A stretch of 64,000 bases of DNA from Candidatus Poribacteria bacterium (GCA_012267415.1 JAAXGN010000016.1:1-64000); one strand, 5' to 3'. Shown: positions 1 through 9,924, numbered from the stretch's first letter. Numbers and translations: made by a program. Notes: generated by a model not told the origin, from the letters alone.

Positions 1-612
1 TTTTTCTAAAAAATGGTTTTCACGATGTTTTGGATGGTTGAAATCTGATGGGCGTTTCTGTCTTAATATCCCACTGGACAAAAATAAAGGCGGACAGCAA
101 CACGTTGGAGCAGACCTAACGTCGCTCGCAACAAAGGTCGGTTTTCAATACCATTCCACAATTGTTTGGAACGAAGGGAACATATCGCGGCGCACAGCGT
201 GGGGATCATGGTGTAAAGCATCCGCCCCCTATGTAATCGCACCAGTTGAATTAATAGTTGTTCTTTACAAAGAAGCATGGAAGAAAACGAGCGGGAGTGG
301 TGTATCAGATATACATAAAGATGAGTTTATGGAATGGACAAACGGACTGTGGACATTCACAGGAGAGAAAAAAGTCGTGTTGGACATCCAGCCCCTTTTC
401 CTATTGAGTTACCCCGGCGTTGTATAAAATTATTCAGTTATGTCAATGATTTAGTGCTTGACCCGTTTATGGGAAGCGGCACAACTTTATTAGCAGCCTA
501 CCAAAATAACCGTCGTGCTATCGGTATTGAAATAGATGCAGAATACTGTAAGTTAGCAGCAGAAAGGATGCGTCAAATGCATCTATTTGATGAAAGGAAA
601 GCTTCTCTATGA
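1..612 (+). pseudogene. DNA methyltransferase (N6/N4 class), 5'-truncated by window edge and frameshifted
   Basis: This is the C-terminal part of a site-specific DNA methyltransferase. The reading frame is open from the window edge through about position 375 (segment VGFQYHSTIVWNEGN and following, typical of the N6_N4_Mtase family), and then the protein continues in another frame from about position 370 to 612 with the SAM-binding motif DPFMGSGTT (461-487) and a GIEIDAEYC stretch. Joining the two frames across a run of six A residues (about 367-373) restores a normal protein, so one A appears to be missing there. The catalytic SPPY/DPPY motif would lie upstream of the window. The stop overlaps the next gene start (ATGA at 609-612). 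The frameshift is either a real mutation or an assembly error; the family assignment is secure, the subtype and target site are not known. Confidence 0.75.
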
Positions 613-1031
613 AAAGGAAACGCCCTCGTGGAATGATAATAAATCTTATAAAGGAATTTTTTACGTCTCACCCAAACCAAGAATTTGAACACGCGCCTGT
701 TGTAGATTGGGTAACAGAAAAGGTCATTTCACAAGGATATGAAACCCCGCGTGATATTTGGAGAAGTGTTCGATTACTGCATGAACGTGGCATGCTAATT
801 CAAGTGAGAAAAGGTGTTTTCAAATATGACCCTGATTATGAAAAAGAGACTGAATTGCAGGATTTCTCAGAACCCGTAAAACGAGCGATTTTTGAGCGTG
901 ATAACTTTCGGTGCGTTATCTGTGGACTCGGCAAAGATGATGGTGTAGAGATTCATGCTGACCATAAGAAACCTAAATCTAAAGAAGGTGACAATACACT
1001 TGAGAACGGACAAAAAACAAGTATTTGCTAA
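609..1031 (+). CDS. HNH endonuclease, C-terminally truncated (restriction partner of the methylase)
   Basis: This 140-residue protein has a winged-helix-like N-terminal region (residues about 1-75) and an HNH nuclease core: [10 protein letters not shown] with a CxxC zinc pair, then [22 protein letters not shown]. The canonical fold continues with a second metal-binding segment containing a CxxH or HN pair, but here the protein stops nine residues after DNTLE, and none of the other frames continues the motif. The start overlaps the upstream methylase stop by four bases (ATGA), which implies translational coupling and a restriction-modification pair. With the final helix of the HNH absent the enzyme is probably inactive. 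An A-rich run sits just at the break, so a frameshift plus deletion is likely. Function as a restriction nuclease is inferred from family and neighbour. Confidence 0.7.
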   Translation: MKRKRPRGMIINLIKEFFTSHPNQEFEHAPVVDWVTEKVISQGYETPRDIWRSVRLLHERGMLIQVRKGVFKYDPDYEKETELQDFSEPVKRAIFERDNFRCVICGLGKDDGVEIHADHKKPKSKEGDNTLENGQKTSIC

Positions 1032-1075
1032 CGGATAGGTTTCCACATAATTCATAGTTTTAAGGAGATTAATAG

Positions 1076-3070
1076 GTGCGTTATAAAAATCTAACGATTA
1101 AGATAACTTTTGGATGTTTGTCTATTTTGGTATTGGCTGGTTTGTTAATGCTGTCGATCAGCGATGGCATAAGCTGTACAGATGATGATAGGAGGTATCA
1201 GACTCTTAGAAATAGATCCGCTAAATTACGTACTTATCACAAATATTCAGAGGACGCGTATATGGGTTGGTCAGTTTTGGCTAATCTCAATGTTTCTGAG
1301 AACAGAGATGGTTACCCTGTCAGTAGCGCAAGTGTATCCCTCTCCGTGGTAGACGCAGTACTCCTGGGTAAACTCTATGAAACTGACAAAAAGGTAAACA
1401 GAACCAGTAAGTCTTATTATGGGAACGCCACATTAATGGCAGCGGTCTTTCCTTGGAACTTCAAAAATGGTGAACTGGACAACGCTATAGACACGCCAAA
1501 TCCATCAACAACCCTTATCGCTGCATCCAGGAAGCAGATTAAGAATCGCGCTTATGTCACACTCGTGAAAGAGAAAGACGGTAGTGTACATGAAGGGTGG
1601 TTTGATTTTACTACCAATGGGAACATGATGGGGTTGATAAAACTTGAAAGAACAACTGGCTACAAATATATAGACAGGTATAGGGATGAGTGGACTGCAA
1701 CTGTCCATTACACTGAAACCGTAGAAGTTTATGATAGTTTGCTTGGAACTCCGACACAACTTCAAATGAATAAAGACAGAGAAATGGTACGTGTTTACGA
1801 TTCAGGTCAGCGTACTGGAAAAGAGGTATCATTTATAGGCACCAGTATAGAGGGAAAAGCTTTGGCATCAATAAGCGGTTTTGATATAAATGGCTGTGAC
1901 TTTGCAAGTCAACGTGTGGAAAAACAGATACGTTCCCCTAATTACAATAACACACTCACCCTTGTCCATACTAAAAGACATTTGGATGGATCCATTGACG
2001 AAAAACGTCATTCGGGAGAAACTGAAAAGAGTTTACGTAAAAAATATCGCCATTTGCAGGCTAAACCAGAGAAATGGTTTGATAAACTCAAGAAAAAGCC
2101 AACACGCACGTGGGAAGAGTGGATTGATACAAATGCGGAACTTTCTATAAATGCGTTTATTAGCTCCCACTGGAATGATGGCAATCCGTATCCGTGGTTC
2201 TTAGAAGCATATAACACACGTGCAGAAGTGGCAGCTGCAAAAACAGCGCATCGCGAGTTTTACGAGTTGATAGCAAATAGATGGCAAAATAAGGGGAGAC
2301 GTGTTCCCCCAACAGCATCTGGACCAAAAGCAGTCCTCGCTGCTCTTTACAAAACTCAAAAAATAGAAATAGACGAAGGTCCGCAAAAAATAAGAACATA
2401 CGAAGGTCCGCAAACAAGTGAGGCGATCATGGCGGAGTTTGACGATTCGTATACGCTCTTTCCATCTGAGAGGAGAGACCGTATGGATGCTGCGTATCCC
2501 AAAGAAACGTGGATACAGGAGTTCCTAAATCGAGGAGGAAAATTTACGCATTTCGGTGATTATGAAAAGTACCTGGACTCACGCCAAGTCTTCATGCACC
2601 GTTCAAATGACCCATCGGTGTGGTCATCTGGACTATACGGCATTCGTCCCTGCTCTACCCTTGAAGCATATAAAGATGCGTTCATTAAACGTGAAATCTG
2701 GATACAGGAAACATGGAATCGTGTTCTGGAGATACATCCGGACGTAACAGGTATGGCAATAGAAGGTAAAAATTATCTACCATTCAAGGCTGGTCTCACT
2801 TATGTCCGTAGAAATGGCCCGTTTACCACCACTTGGGGAACGATGTTATCTGCTGAGGAGAAGGAAAACCTAATCATGCACAGTATCCATCCGAAAGGGA
2901 TAAAAATCATCTATATTGATAACGATTTCAATATTGTGTCGGAAAAGCCTCTGCCTTGGAATCCGAAGAGTCCTGATGCCAAAGCAGTGACAGAGGAAGT
3001 GCTAAAACAGATGATACCGGAGTTGCGTCCGAAACCAGCAGAAACAACGGATACAGACTCCGAAAATTGA
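1076..3070 (+). CDS. Hypothetical exported or membrane-anchored protein (664 aa)
   Basis: I do not recognise this family. The GTG start is chosen because AAGGAG lies eight bases upstream (about 1062-1067). Residues about 7-27 form a hydrophobic segment (FGCLSILVLAGLLMLSIS), so the protein is exported or anchored by its N-terminus; a Cys at residue 34 does not sit in a convincing lipobox. The rest is hydrophilic and rich in charged and aromatic residues. Two short segments resemble each other (KETWIQEFLNRGGKF and KREIWIQETWNRVLEI, around 500 and 545), and a short duplication (DEGPQKIRTYEGPQ) lies near 445. It stands alone between the decayed restriction unit and the WD40 cluster that runs on the opposite strand. 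Confidence 0.6.
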   Translation: MRYKNLTIKITFGCLSILVLAGLLMLSISDGISCTDDDRRYQTLRNRSAKLRTYHKYSEDAYMGWSVLANLNVSENRDGYPVSSASVSLSVVDAVLLGKLYETDKKVNRTSKSYYGNATLMAAVFPWNFKNGELDNAIDTPNPSTTLIAASRKQIKNRAYVTLVKEKDGSVHEGWFDFTTNGNMMGLIKLERTTGYKYIDRYRDEWTATVHYTETVEVYDSLLGTPTQLQMNKDREMVRVYDSGQRTGKEVSFIGTSIEGKALASISGFDINGCDFASQRVEKQIRSPNYNNTLTLVHTKRHLDGSIDEKRHSGETEKSLRKKYRHLQAKPEKWFDKLKKKPTRTWEEWIDTNAELSINAFISSHWNDGNPYPWFLEAYNTRAEVAAAKTAHREFYELIANRWQNKGRRVPPTASGPKAVLAALYKTQKIEIDEGPQKIRTYEGPQTSEAIMAEFDDSYTLFPSERRDRMDAAYPKETWIQEFLNRGGKFTHFGDYEKYLDSRQVFMHRSNDPSVWSSGLYGIRPCSTLEAYKDAFIKREIWIQETWNRVLEIHPDVTGMAIEGKNYLPFKAGLTYVRRNGPFTTTWGTMLSAEEKENLIMHSIHPKGIKIIYIDNDFNIVSEKPLPWNPKSPDAKAVTEEVLKQMIPELRPKPAETTDTDSEN

Positions 3071-3109
3071 CCCAAAAGTACTACAAGAGGCACAAGTTAA
3101 CAGCATGTG

Positions 3110-4936
3110 CTACAACGCACACAAGCCAACAGAATTTAAACACAACTGTAAATCCCATAGAAGGATGGTACCATCATTTCCACTACTGGCAAGTGTTGTA
3201 CCGTCAGGACTGAAGGTTAATGCTTCAACATCAGCACCATTTCCGTCCAATACGGTTAGCAGTTTTCCGTTTTGACTGTTCCATAATTGGATTTTTCCAT
3301 CGTCACCTCCACTTGCTAATGTGTAACCATCAGGTGATGCTGCTAAAGCACGGACACTTGACGGTCTATTCATTGTTGATATGTGCTCACAAGTATTTGT
3401 ATCCCAGACTCGAATACTCTCGTCATAACCTCCACTAACAAGTGTTCTGCTATTTGGAAAAAAGGCTAACGTGTAGACCTCTCCGGTGTGTCCTTTTAGT
3501 ATATTGAGGGGATGACCTGTTCTTGCATTCCACAACCGGATGGTTCCATCGCTACTTGCACTTGCAAGTATTATGCTATCATCCGCGACATCGATTGCAT
3601 GAATATAACTTGAGTGTCCAGTAGATGATGCTAATTGTTCACCCGTATCAATATCCCAATAGCAGATAGTCTTATCGGCACTTCCTGCAAGAATTGTACT
3701 TTCTGGGACGAATTTAAGTGAAGTAATTGCTTTATTATCCGTAGGAATAACTTTATGTAATGTGTATGAGTTCAGGTCCCAAATACACACCATTTCAAGA
3801 GAGGTGCTCGCGAACATTGTCCCATCTGATGAAAACTCAATCAAGTCAATTTCGTCATCCAGTGAGGCGAAAGGTGTAGACTCAGTATAGGTGTTCAAGT
3901 CCCAAAAGTGGATTGTATTATCACTACTGCTGCTTGCGATTTGGGTTCCGTCTGGTGAATAATCAAGAAAAACAGTCCGTCTTGTGTGTCCCGTAATGAT
4001 TGCTTTTTCAGTGCCACTAAATGTATCCCAAAACCGGATTGTGCCATCATCGCTGCCACTGGCAAGTGTTTTGCTATCAGGTGAGAATTCAATTTCATCA
4101 ACTAAGTCTTTATGTCCAAATAGTGTAAGGTGTTCATTACCAGTGTCAGCATTCCAAATCTTAACAGAATGATCGCCGCAATTTGATGCGATGCGTGTTC
4201 CGTCAGGAAAAAAAACCGATTTGCCACAATCTTTGCTTTCTGTTATTAACGTTGTAATTTTCTTAGAGGTCGCTATGTCCCATAAGTAGAGCATTCCGTC
4301 CTCACTATTGCCAGCAAGAATAGTACCGTTTGGAGAAAAAACCAAATGGTTGATTGCCTCTTCAGTTCCATTAAGCGTGGAAATATGTTGACATTTATTG
4401 ACATCCCAGATTTTGATTGTGTTGTCATAGCCACCAGTTGCGAGCAATCTACAATCTGCTGAAAATGCTATAGACGAGATTGTTGATGAATGTCCGATAA
4501 CACTCGATATTAAAGAACCAGTTTGACTATCCCATAATCGGAGTGCACTATCCCATCCTCCAGAAGCTAATGTTTTACCGTCTGGAGATAGTTCTATACT
4601 ACGGATTTCCTCCGTTGGACCTTTTAAAGGGATATTTCGTATGCCTACTTGTGTATCCCAGAGTGAAACACTGAATGGTGGATCCCAGTTTATCTGATGG
4701 AATCTTTTACCTGTCCAAGAACCATTGAGTTCAGTTGTTCTTGAAGACTGATTTGGAGTCAGAAGTGTTACTTCTTTATAGGTGTATGTATTGTAAATCC
4801 AAATTCCAATCCGGCTGAAAACTGCAAATTGAGATCCGTCAGGTGAGTATTGTAATCTATTGATTCTACCTTTACCGAGTCGGACTTTTGCACCGTGTGG
4901 AAGATTCCATTTTGTGTAGGGTTCTGCATGCTGCAT
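3110..4936 (-). CDS. WD40 repeat protein, 14 blades
   Basis: The 608-residue protein is made almost entirely of WD40 repeats. I count fourteen repeats (SPDG..LASG.DD..I.LWD pattern), which fits two seven-bladed beta-propellers in one chain. It opens with a module shared by its neighbours: PYTKWNLPHGAKVRLGKG followed by SPDGSQFAVFSRIGIWIYN. The ATG at 4936 is preferred over an upstream TTG because AAAGGA lies six bases before it and because the start then matches the paralogue ending at 7167. No signal peptide is visible, so it is likely cytoplasmic. WD40 propellers act as scaffolds for protein-protein contacts; the partner is unknown. It is the last gene of a minus-strand set of related proteins, evidently tandem duplicates. 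Confidence 0.85.
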   Translation of the reverse strand: MQHAEPYTKWNLPHGAKVRLGKGRINRLQYSPDGSQFAVFSRIGIWIYNTYTYKEVTLLTPNQSSRTTELNGSWTGKRFHQINWDPPFSVSLWDTQVGIRNIPLKGPTEEIRSIELSPDGKTLASGGWDSALRLWDSQTGSLISSVIGHSSTISSIAFSADCRLLATGGYDNTIKIWDVNKCQHISTLNGTEEAINHLVFSPNGTILAGNSEDGMLYLWDIATSKKITTLITESKDCGKSVFFPDGTRIASNCGDHSVKIWNADTGNEHLTLFGHKDLVDEIEFSPDSKTLASGSDDGTIRFWDTFSGTEKAIITGHTRRTVFLDYSPDGTQIASSSSDNTIHFWDLNTYTESTPFASLDDEIDLIEFSSDGTMFASTSLEMVCIWDLNSYTLHKVIPTDNKAITSLKFVPESTILAGSADKTICYWDIDTGEQLASSTGHSSYIHAIDVADDSIILASASSDGTIRLWNARTGHPLNILKGHTGEVYTLAFFPNSRTLVSGGYDESIRVWDTNTCEHISTMNRPSSVRALAASPDGYTLASGGDDGKIQLWNSQNGKLLTVLDGNGADVEALTFSPDGTTLASSGNDGTILLWDLQLCLNSVGLCAL

Positions 4937-5001
4937 AAGTAATCCTTTTACCTCCAACTGATCATTGATGACTATACAAAATGATTTTGCATTCCCTTAA
5001 C

Positions 5002-5808
5002 TTAAAAACGTAAATTGTATGGTTCTTTTCTTAAACAAGCATCTACATCCCACACCAAGATAGTGCCATCAAAACTGCCACTTGCCAGCATATTGCCATT
5101 CGGTGAAAAAGCAAGCGATTGCACATCTGAGTTCTGCCCCCAGAAGGTATGGATATTTTCGCCTGTAGCGACATCCCATAACCGAATAGCCATTTTTTGC
5201 ATGCCCTTTTCCCACCAAGTTCCCGATGCGAGATAATTGCCACAAGGTGAAAAAGCAAGAGCAAGGATCCGTTTGCTGTCCTCTGGTTGTGGTATTATGC
5301 GTAATGTTGTTAATTTTTCAGCACACCACAACCGGATTTCGTTGTTCATTCCACCTGCGATCAAATTACCACACGGCGAAAACAGTACTTTTATTGAGCC
5401 GTGGTGTTCATCCATAGGCAGTATTGTGATGTGCTCACCTAACTCTACATCCCAGAGTCTTGCACTATTGTCTACTGAACCAGTCACCAAACGTTTTCCA
5501 TCTGGTGAAAATGCAAGCGAGTAAATATGATCTGTGTGACCGGTGAGCAGTGTTGGATGATCAGGTTGCTGTAAATTCCAGACATAAACTGAACCATCGT
5601 TACCCCCTGCAGCAAGATACTCGCCTGTCGGGGCGAACACTTCATAACGTTCCCACCAGTAGTCTGAAGGTTTTCTGAATTCAGCGATAGGTTTGTCGGG
5701 GTTTTGAACATTCCACACTTTAGTCGTGTCATGAAGAAAGATAGCCAAAGCAGCCAACATTTTACCGTCAGGCAAAACATCAAAAGAACGAATATTTTCA
5801 TCTTTCAT
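5002..5808 (-). CDS. WD40 repeat protein, C-terminal six blades of a split propeller protein
   Basis: This 268-residue protein has six WD40 repeats and ends with LVWDVDACLRKEP, which matches the C-terminal ends of the two full-length paralogues (LWDLQLCLNS and LWNLGICLNG). Its ATG at 5808 overlaps the TGA stop of the preceding gene by one base (TGATG). The first repeat starts immediately, without the N-terminal module found in the other family members. Counted with the eight repeats of the upstream gene, the pair has fourteen blades, exactly the number in each one-gene paralogue. It is therefore best read as the second half of one ancestral protein, made separately by coupled translation or split by a frameshift. 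A longer start at 5844 is possible but runs back into the neighbour's coding sequence. Confidence 0.8.
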   Translation of the reverse strand: MKDENIRSFDVLPDGKMLAALAIFLHDTTKVWNVQNPDKPIAEFRKPSDYWWERYEVFAPTGEYLAAGGNDGSVYVWNLQQPDHPTLLTGHTDHIYSLAFSPDGKRLVTGSVDNSARLWDVELGEHITILPMDEHHGSIKVLFSPCGNLIAGGMNNEIRLWCAEKLTTLRIIPQPEDSKRILALAFSPCGNYLASGTWWEKGMQKMAIRLWDVATGENIHTFWGQNSDVQSLAFSPNGNMLASGSFDGTILVWDVDACLRKEPYNLRF

Positions 5809-7106
5809 CAGTCTTTCGCGAACCTTTTTTCCACGATATCCCATAACACGATACCTTGCCCATGACTACCACTCGCAAGTGTTCGATCATCTACCCACAC
5901 TACCAGCGGATCTGGCACGGAAAAATGAATTCCATGTTCTATTGGAAATGACTTCTGTATGCTATCTGCTTGTATGTTAGCAATTATTTTAGCGATTTGG
6001 AATTGATGTTCTCGCATGTAGCCGAAAATGCTCTCTTTTGCTAATTGAAAATTACTACTCTGAGGCAGTTCCATTACTCTTTGCTGAGAATCCATGTCCC
6101 AAACCTCTACCGTATCATCGGAAGGAAATACAAACCCAAATAACACACCATCCGGGGAGTAAAAGGAATCATAACACTTCTCATACGCCATCTTTTGCTT
6201 GCCGGTTGCCAGTTCCCATACTCGCAGCGTTTCATCACATGAAGCGATGAACTTTCCACACGGTGAAAAAGTGATAGCCTGCACCCAATCGTCATGTTCT
6301 GTAAAGTGGGCAATCCGTTTTCTTGATACCACATCCCACACTGAAACACAGCGGTCAATACGTTTAGCATCACTGGTGGAATGTGATTCATCAGGAGATG
6401 CAATTGCCAGTAAACGACTATCTGTTGAAAAGATAAATTCTCTTCCGGCAAACTTGAGAATTACTTCTCCTGTTTCTGGATTCCATAGGTATGTTTGCTC
6501 GCCTTCTGTGTCAGGATTGAGAATTTGGTCATCAGGTGAATACATTTTAGGATTTTGTACTGTGCCAACAAGGAAGTTACCATCCAGTGAAAACTCAAGT
6601 TGAGAAATATCGTTTGACTTCCATTCGTGTTTCCCACGATCCATCTGCGCGATACACATGCCTTGATCAACATCCAAAACTCTAACAATCCCATTTATGC
6701 CAGCAGTAGTAATGCGCTTACCATTTGATGAAATGGCAATACCACCAAATGCATCTTGTCTTTCCATTTGATAAACGCACTCCCCACTTTGAACATCCAT
6801 CACCTTAAGGATACCATCTGAGTTATAAGTAACAATCCTCCTACCATCATGAGAAAAGTCGAGAGAATTCATAAGTCCGCGTTCAGTTTCCCATAATGAT
6901 ATCGGCAACATTGTGGAGACATCATACCACCATAACCCCATTCCGGTGCCTACGGCAAAATACGAACCATCGGGGGAAAGTGAACGTGCCACTCTACCAA
7001 GTCTTCCTGTTCCAAATCGCACAATTGCGCCTTCTGGTAATGCCCATGTGTTCCCTGTAGGATCACTGGCAATAACATTTATCTTCGCAGGTTTTAGGTT
7101 CTTCAT
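5808..7106 (-). CDS. WD40 repeat protein, N-terminal eight blades of a split propeller protein
   Basis: The 432-residue protein begins with the family's N-terminal module (TWALPEGAIVRFGTGRLGR, then SPDGSYFAVGTGMGLWWYD) and has about eight recognisable, rather divergent WD40 repeats. AAGGAG lies eleven bases before the ATG at 7106. It ends right after a complete repeat (GIVLWDIVEKRFAKD) and the next gene takes up the following repeat with normal spacing. Repeats 4, 5 and 8 contain insertions not present in the paralogues, so the sequence is diverging faster. Likely a cytoplasmic scaffold; no enzymatic domain is visible. Eight blades leave one propeller complete and one blade of the second, which makes independent folding of this half doubtful unless the downstream product completes it. 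Confidence 0.8.
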   Translation of the reverse strand: MKNLKPAKINVIASDPTGNTWALPEGAIVRFGTGRLGRVARSLSPDGSYFAVGTGMGLWWYDVSTMLPISLWETERGLMNSLDFSHDGRRIVTYNSDGILKVMDVQSGECVYQMERQDAFGGIAISSNGKRITTAGINGIVRVLDVDQGMCIAQMDRGKHEWKSNDISQLEFSLDGNFLVGTVQNPKMYSPDDQILNPDTEGEQTYLWNPETGEVILKFAGREFIFSTDSRLLAIASPDESHSTSDAKRIDRCVSVWDVVSRKRIAHFTEHDDWVQAITFSPCGKFIASCDETLRVWELATGKQKMAYEKCYDSFYSPDGVLFGFVFPSDDTVEVWDMDSQQRVMELPQSSNFQLAKESIFGYMREHQFQIAKIIANIQADSIQKSFPIEHGIHFSVPDPLVVWVDDRTLASGSHGQGIVLWDIVEKRFAKD

Positions 7107-7166
7107 ATCAATCTATGCTCCTTGTGGTACAAAAGTGATTATAGACCAAGATAATCCGATATGGTT

Positions 7167-8990
7167 TTAATAAGTGTCAACGCCGTTTAAGCAAATACCT
7201 AAGTTCCAAAGAAGAACGGATCCGTCAGCCCCTCCACTTGCAAATGTTCTTCCATCAGGACTAAATGAAAGAGAATCTATATCTGCCATGTGTCCACCTA
7301 AGACCGCACGCAGTTTTCTTGTGTAAACATCCCATAATCTTATTTTCTCATCTTCTCCTCCAGCAGCAAGGATGCTTCCATCTGGAGAAAATGCCACTGC
7401 ATAGACGTGACTCGGAACTTCCAGAGTTTGTATATACTCACATGAATGTATATCCCAAAACCGTATCGTTTCGTCTGAGCTGCCACTCACAAGAATCCTT
7501 CCATCTGGTGAAAATGCAATCGATTCAACATTTGAGGTATGTCCATTGAGTCTCGTGAGAGGGTGTCCCGTATTCGCATTCCATAAACGCACGGTGTTAT
7601 CCATACTGCTACTTGCCAGTGTTCGTCCATCAGGTGAAATTGCGATATCATCAACCCGTTCAGTATGTCCAGTTAATTGTGCCAATTCTTCTCCTGTATC
7701 AATATCCCACAGACGAATGGTTTTGTCATCACCGCCGCTTGCGATAGTGGTACCGTTTGGAGCGAACGCTAATGCCTGTATCATTCCCTGATGTCCATAC
7801 AGGGTTCTTCGTTGTGTCCCAGAATTCACATCCCAAACAAAAATCCTTTCATCCCTGCTTGCAGTTACCAGTGTAGTATTATCGGATGAAAACACGACTT
7901 GGTCGACACATTGATCATGTCCATCTAAGGGGTCACGTTCAGTTAGGGTATCCAAATTCCATAAGAAGAGTGATTTGGTGTTACTGCCGTGTGCAAAGAT
8001 ACTCCCATCAGGAGAAAATGCTGATGCTGCGACCCATCGGATATGTCCAGTTATTCTGCCCTTTTCAGTGCGACTGTTGATATCCCAAAAACGAATGACA
8101 CCATCTTCACAGTAGCTTGCAAATGTTTTGCCATCAGGAGAAAAGGCAGTTCCCCAGACTGCATCCTGATGTCCTGATAGAACCGCATGTTCGGTTCCCG
8201 AATCCGCATTCCAGATCCGAACTGTATGGTCTTGTACTCCACTTGCGATAAGTGAACCATCATAAGAGAATGCAATGTGACCAATGTGTTTTGGACCGAG
8301 GTCAATAGTTTTCAACAGTTCACCATTTTGGGCATCCCACAGACACAGTTTGCCATCATGACTTCTACTTGCCAGAATGACGCCGTTTGGAGAGAAAGCC
8401 ACTTGCCAGATAATACCTTCATGTCCAGTTAGGGTTGAGAGGTGTCTACGCGCTTGAATATCCCAGAGGCGTATCGTCTTATCCTCACCTCCAGTTGCGA
8501 GGATTTTTCCATCAGGTGAAACTGCTATGCCATCAACATCGCCAGTATGTCCAGTTAGATTAAAGAGTAGACGCGCTGACTGTCTGTCCCAACAACGGAT
8601 AATACTATCCCAGGCAGCAGTGAAAAGCATGGTACCGTCTGGTGTTAGAACGACATCTGATACCTCTTGTAGTTTTTGTTTGATATGAACTTGTCGTTGT
8701 CCCATTTGTGTATCCCAGAGTGATATAGTCTCATCCCAATTATGTGTAACAAGGGTAGTACCGCTCCACGCTGAAGGGAGTGGTGTTGTTCTATCATCTC
8801 CAGCTCTGAGTAGCATAACTTCTTTGCAGGAATTCACATCGTATAACCAGAGTCCTAAAGCACCCGTGACTGCCAACTGGGATCCATCTGGAGAGAACTT
8901 GATACGTCCAACAGCCCCTTTACTGAGTCGTGCGATTGCACCTGGGGGTAGTCCCCACTGTGTATAGGGTTGTGTTTGTTGTCTATGCAT
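7167..8990 (-). CDS. WD40 repeat protein, 14 blades
   Basis: The 607-residue protein carries fourteen WD40 repeats, most with near-consensus SPDG, GH and LWD signatures, after the module PYTQWGLPPGAIARLSKG. The ATG at 8990 is chosen because AGAAGG precedes it at about nine bases and because it aligns with the neighbour's start; an earlier frame-opening start would add a 45-residue extension that lacks family similarity. The repeats are more regular than in the two neighbours, suggesting that this copy is closest to the ancestral form. No signal peptide or catalytic domain is visible. It is the promoter-proximal gene of the three-protein WD40 set and is probably expressed separately, since 60 bases separate it from the next gene. 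Confidence 0.88.
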   Translation of the reverse strand: MHRQQTQPYTQWGLPPGAIARLSKGAVGRIKFSPDGSQLAVTGALGLWLYDVNSCKEVMLLRAGDDRTTPLPSAWSGTTLVTHNWDETISLWDTQMGQRQVHIKQKLQEVSDVVLTPDGTMLFTAAWDSIIRCWDRQSARLLFNLTGHTGDVDGIAVSPDGKILATGGEDKTIRLWDIQARRHLSTLTGHEGIIWQVAFSPNGVILASRSHDGKLCLWDAQNGELLKTIDLGPKHIGHIAFSYDGSLIASGVQDHTVRIWNADSGTEHAVLSGHQDAVWGTAFSPDGKTFASYCEDGVIRFWDINSRTEKGRITGHIRWVAASAFSPDGSIFAHGSNTKSLFLWNLDTLTERDPLDGHDQCVDQVVFSSDNTTLVTASRDERIFVWDVNSGTQRRTLYGHQGMIQALAFAPNGTTIASGGDDKTIRLWDIDTGEELAQLTGHTERVDDIAISPDGRTLASSSMDNTVRLWNANTGHPLTRLNGHTSNVESIAFSPDGRILVSGSSDETIRFWDIHSCEYIQTLEVPSHVYAVAFSPDGSILAAGGEDEKIRLWDVYTRKLRAVLGGHMADIDSLSFSPDGRTFASGGADGSVLLWNLGICLNGVDTY

Positions 8991-9172
8991 ATTTGTTACC
9001 TTCTGATTTGTTAAGTTTGTGTGTGGTTGTTGCTCATTATGCGGACGAGGAGACCTCGCACCTACGTTGTGGCAGATGGAAATCCAATCGCCTGTAAATA
9101 GACATAGGATCGTCATTATTAGCATAAATAGCGTTGGTGATATACCAACTTGCTATAGACTATCAATAAGAT

Positions 9173-9877
9173 TTATTTCGGGGGAGGAAGCACATTCACC
9201 CAATGTCCATCATCTCTATCGTCTTCAATAAATCGCACTTTTGACCACCACGTATTTGCCCCGGTTCTGAAATGTCCACGGTCGAAATTAATGCCGATGT
9301 CAATAGGTTCATCTGTCTGTGGATAGTTTAATAACTCCCACGGTATCTCCATCTCAACTATCCATCCATCATCTACTATGGTTGCTCCGACATTCCACCG
9401 ATTTGGAAGTTCATTACGAGGAATATGTAAAGGTGGATGACTGATAAACTTTATACCATTCGGGTTTGACATAAAGAAGACCCTATCAGTGAATTGATGT
9501 GTATGGGAGGGGTCAATCGTGAATGAAATCCAGTCTTCAGCAAATGGTCGCATCTGATGCATGTCTACATTGGTAACGATCTGATCCGGTTGTGAATCAT
9601 AGCAGTACCATGCCAGATATATCGCTTTATCGGAATACACTAACTGAATGACAGATTGATCTTCTGCAGGTTCATTGTTCATGTTTCTATCAACAAAACC
9701 TGTGTAACGGCGTGCTTTTTTCCATACTTCGTCATCTAATGTGCCATCTATTACAGGAGGTGTCGTGATTTTTTGTCCTTTGATCTCCTTAGGATGCTTT
9801 TGTAGTAACGGTATACAACCTATAAAAAGTATGATGAGTACGTTGAAACATAAGAACAATGCCTTTCTCATTTTCAT
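9173..9877 (-). CDS. CBM9-like (DOMON-type) lipoprotein
   Basis: The 234-residue protein starts with a lipoprotein-like signal (hydrophobic stretch then LFIGC, Cys21), so it is probably anchored to a membrane outside the cytoplasm. The rest matches the carbohydrate-binding family 9-like domain: PPVIDGTLDDEVWKKA at the front, IYLAWYCYD in the middle, DWISFTIDPS and WIVEMEIPW later. Such domains bind sugars or haem-like ligands and often accompany extracellular degradative enzymes. There is no adjacent enzyme on the same strand; the WD40 genes downstream are not obviously related in function. A start two codons further (MRKALF) is equally plausible. Ligand unknown. Confidence 0.75.
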   Translation of the reverse strand: MKMRKALFLCFNVLIILFIGCIPLLQKHPKEIKGQKITTPPVIDGTLDDEVWKKARRYTGFVDRNMNNEPAEDQSVIQLVYSDKAIYLAWYCYDSQPDQIVTNVDMHQMRPFAEDWISFTIDPSHTHQFTDRVFFMSNPNGIKFISHPPLHIPRNELPNRWNVGATIVDDGWIVEMEIPWELLNYPQTDEPIDIGINFDRGHFRTGANTWWSKVRFIEDDRDDGHWVNVLPPPK

Positions 9878-9924
9878 GCTCCTTTTTGTTTTAGAGGAAT
9901 TGATCCTCTGTCGAATATATTCAG

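Noticed and set aside
367..385. Programmed -1 frameshift in the methylase
   Set aside because: The run has six A residues without a proper slippery heptamer or visible downstream structure; an indel is simpler.
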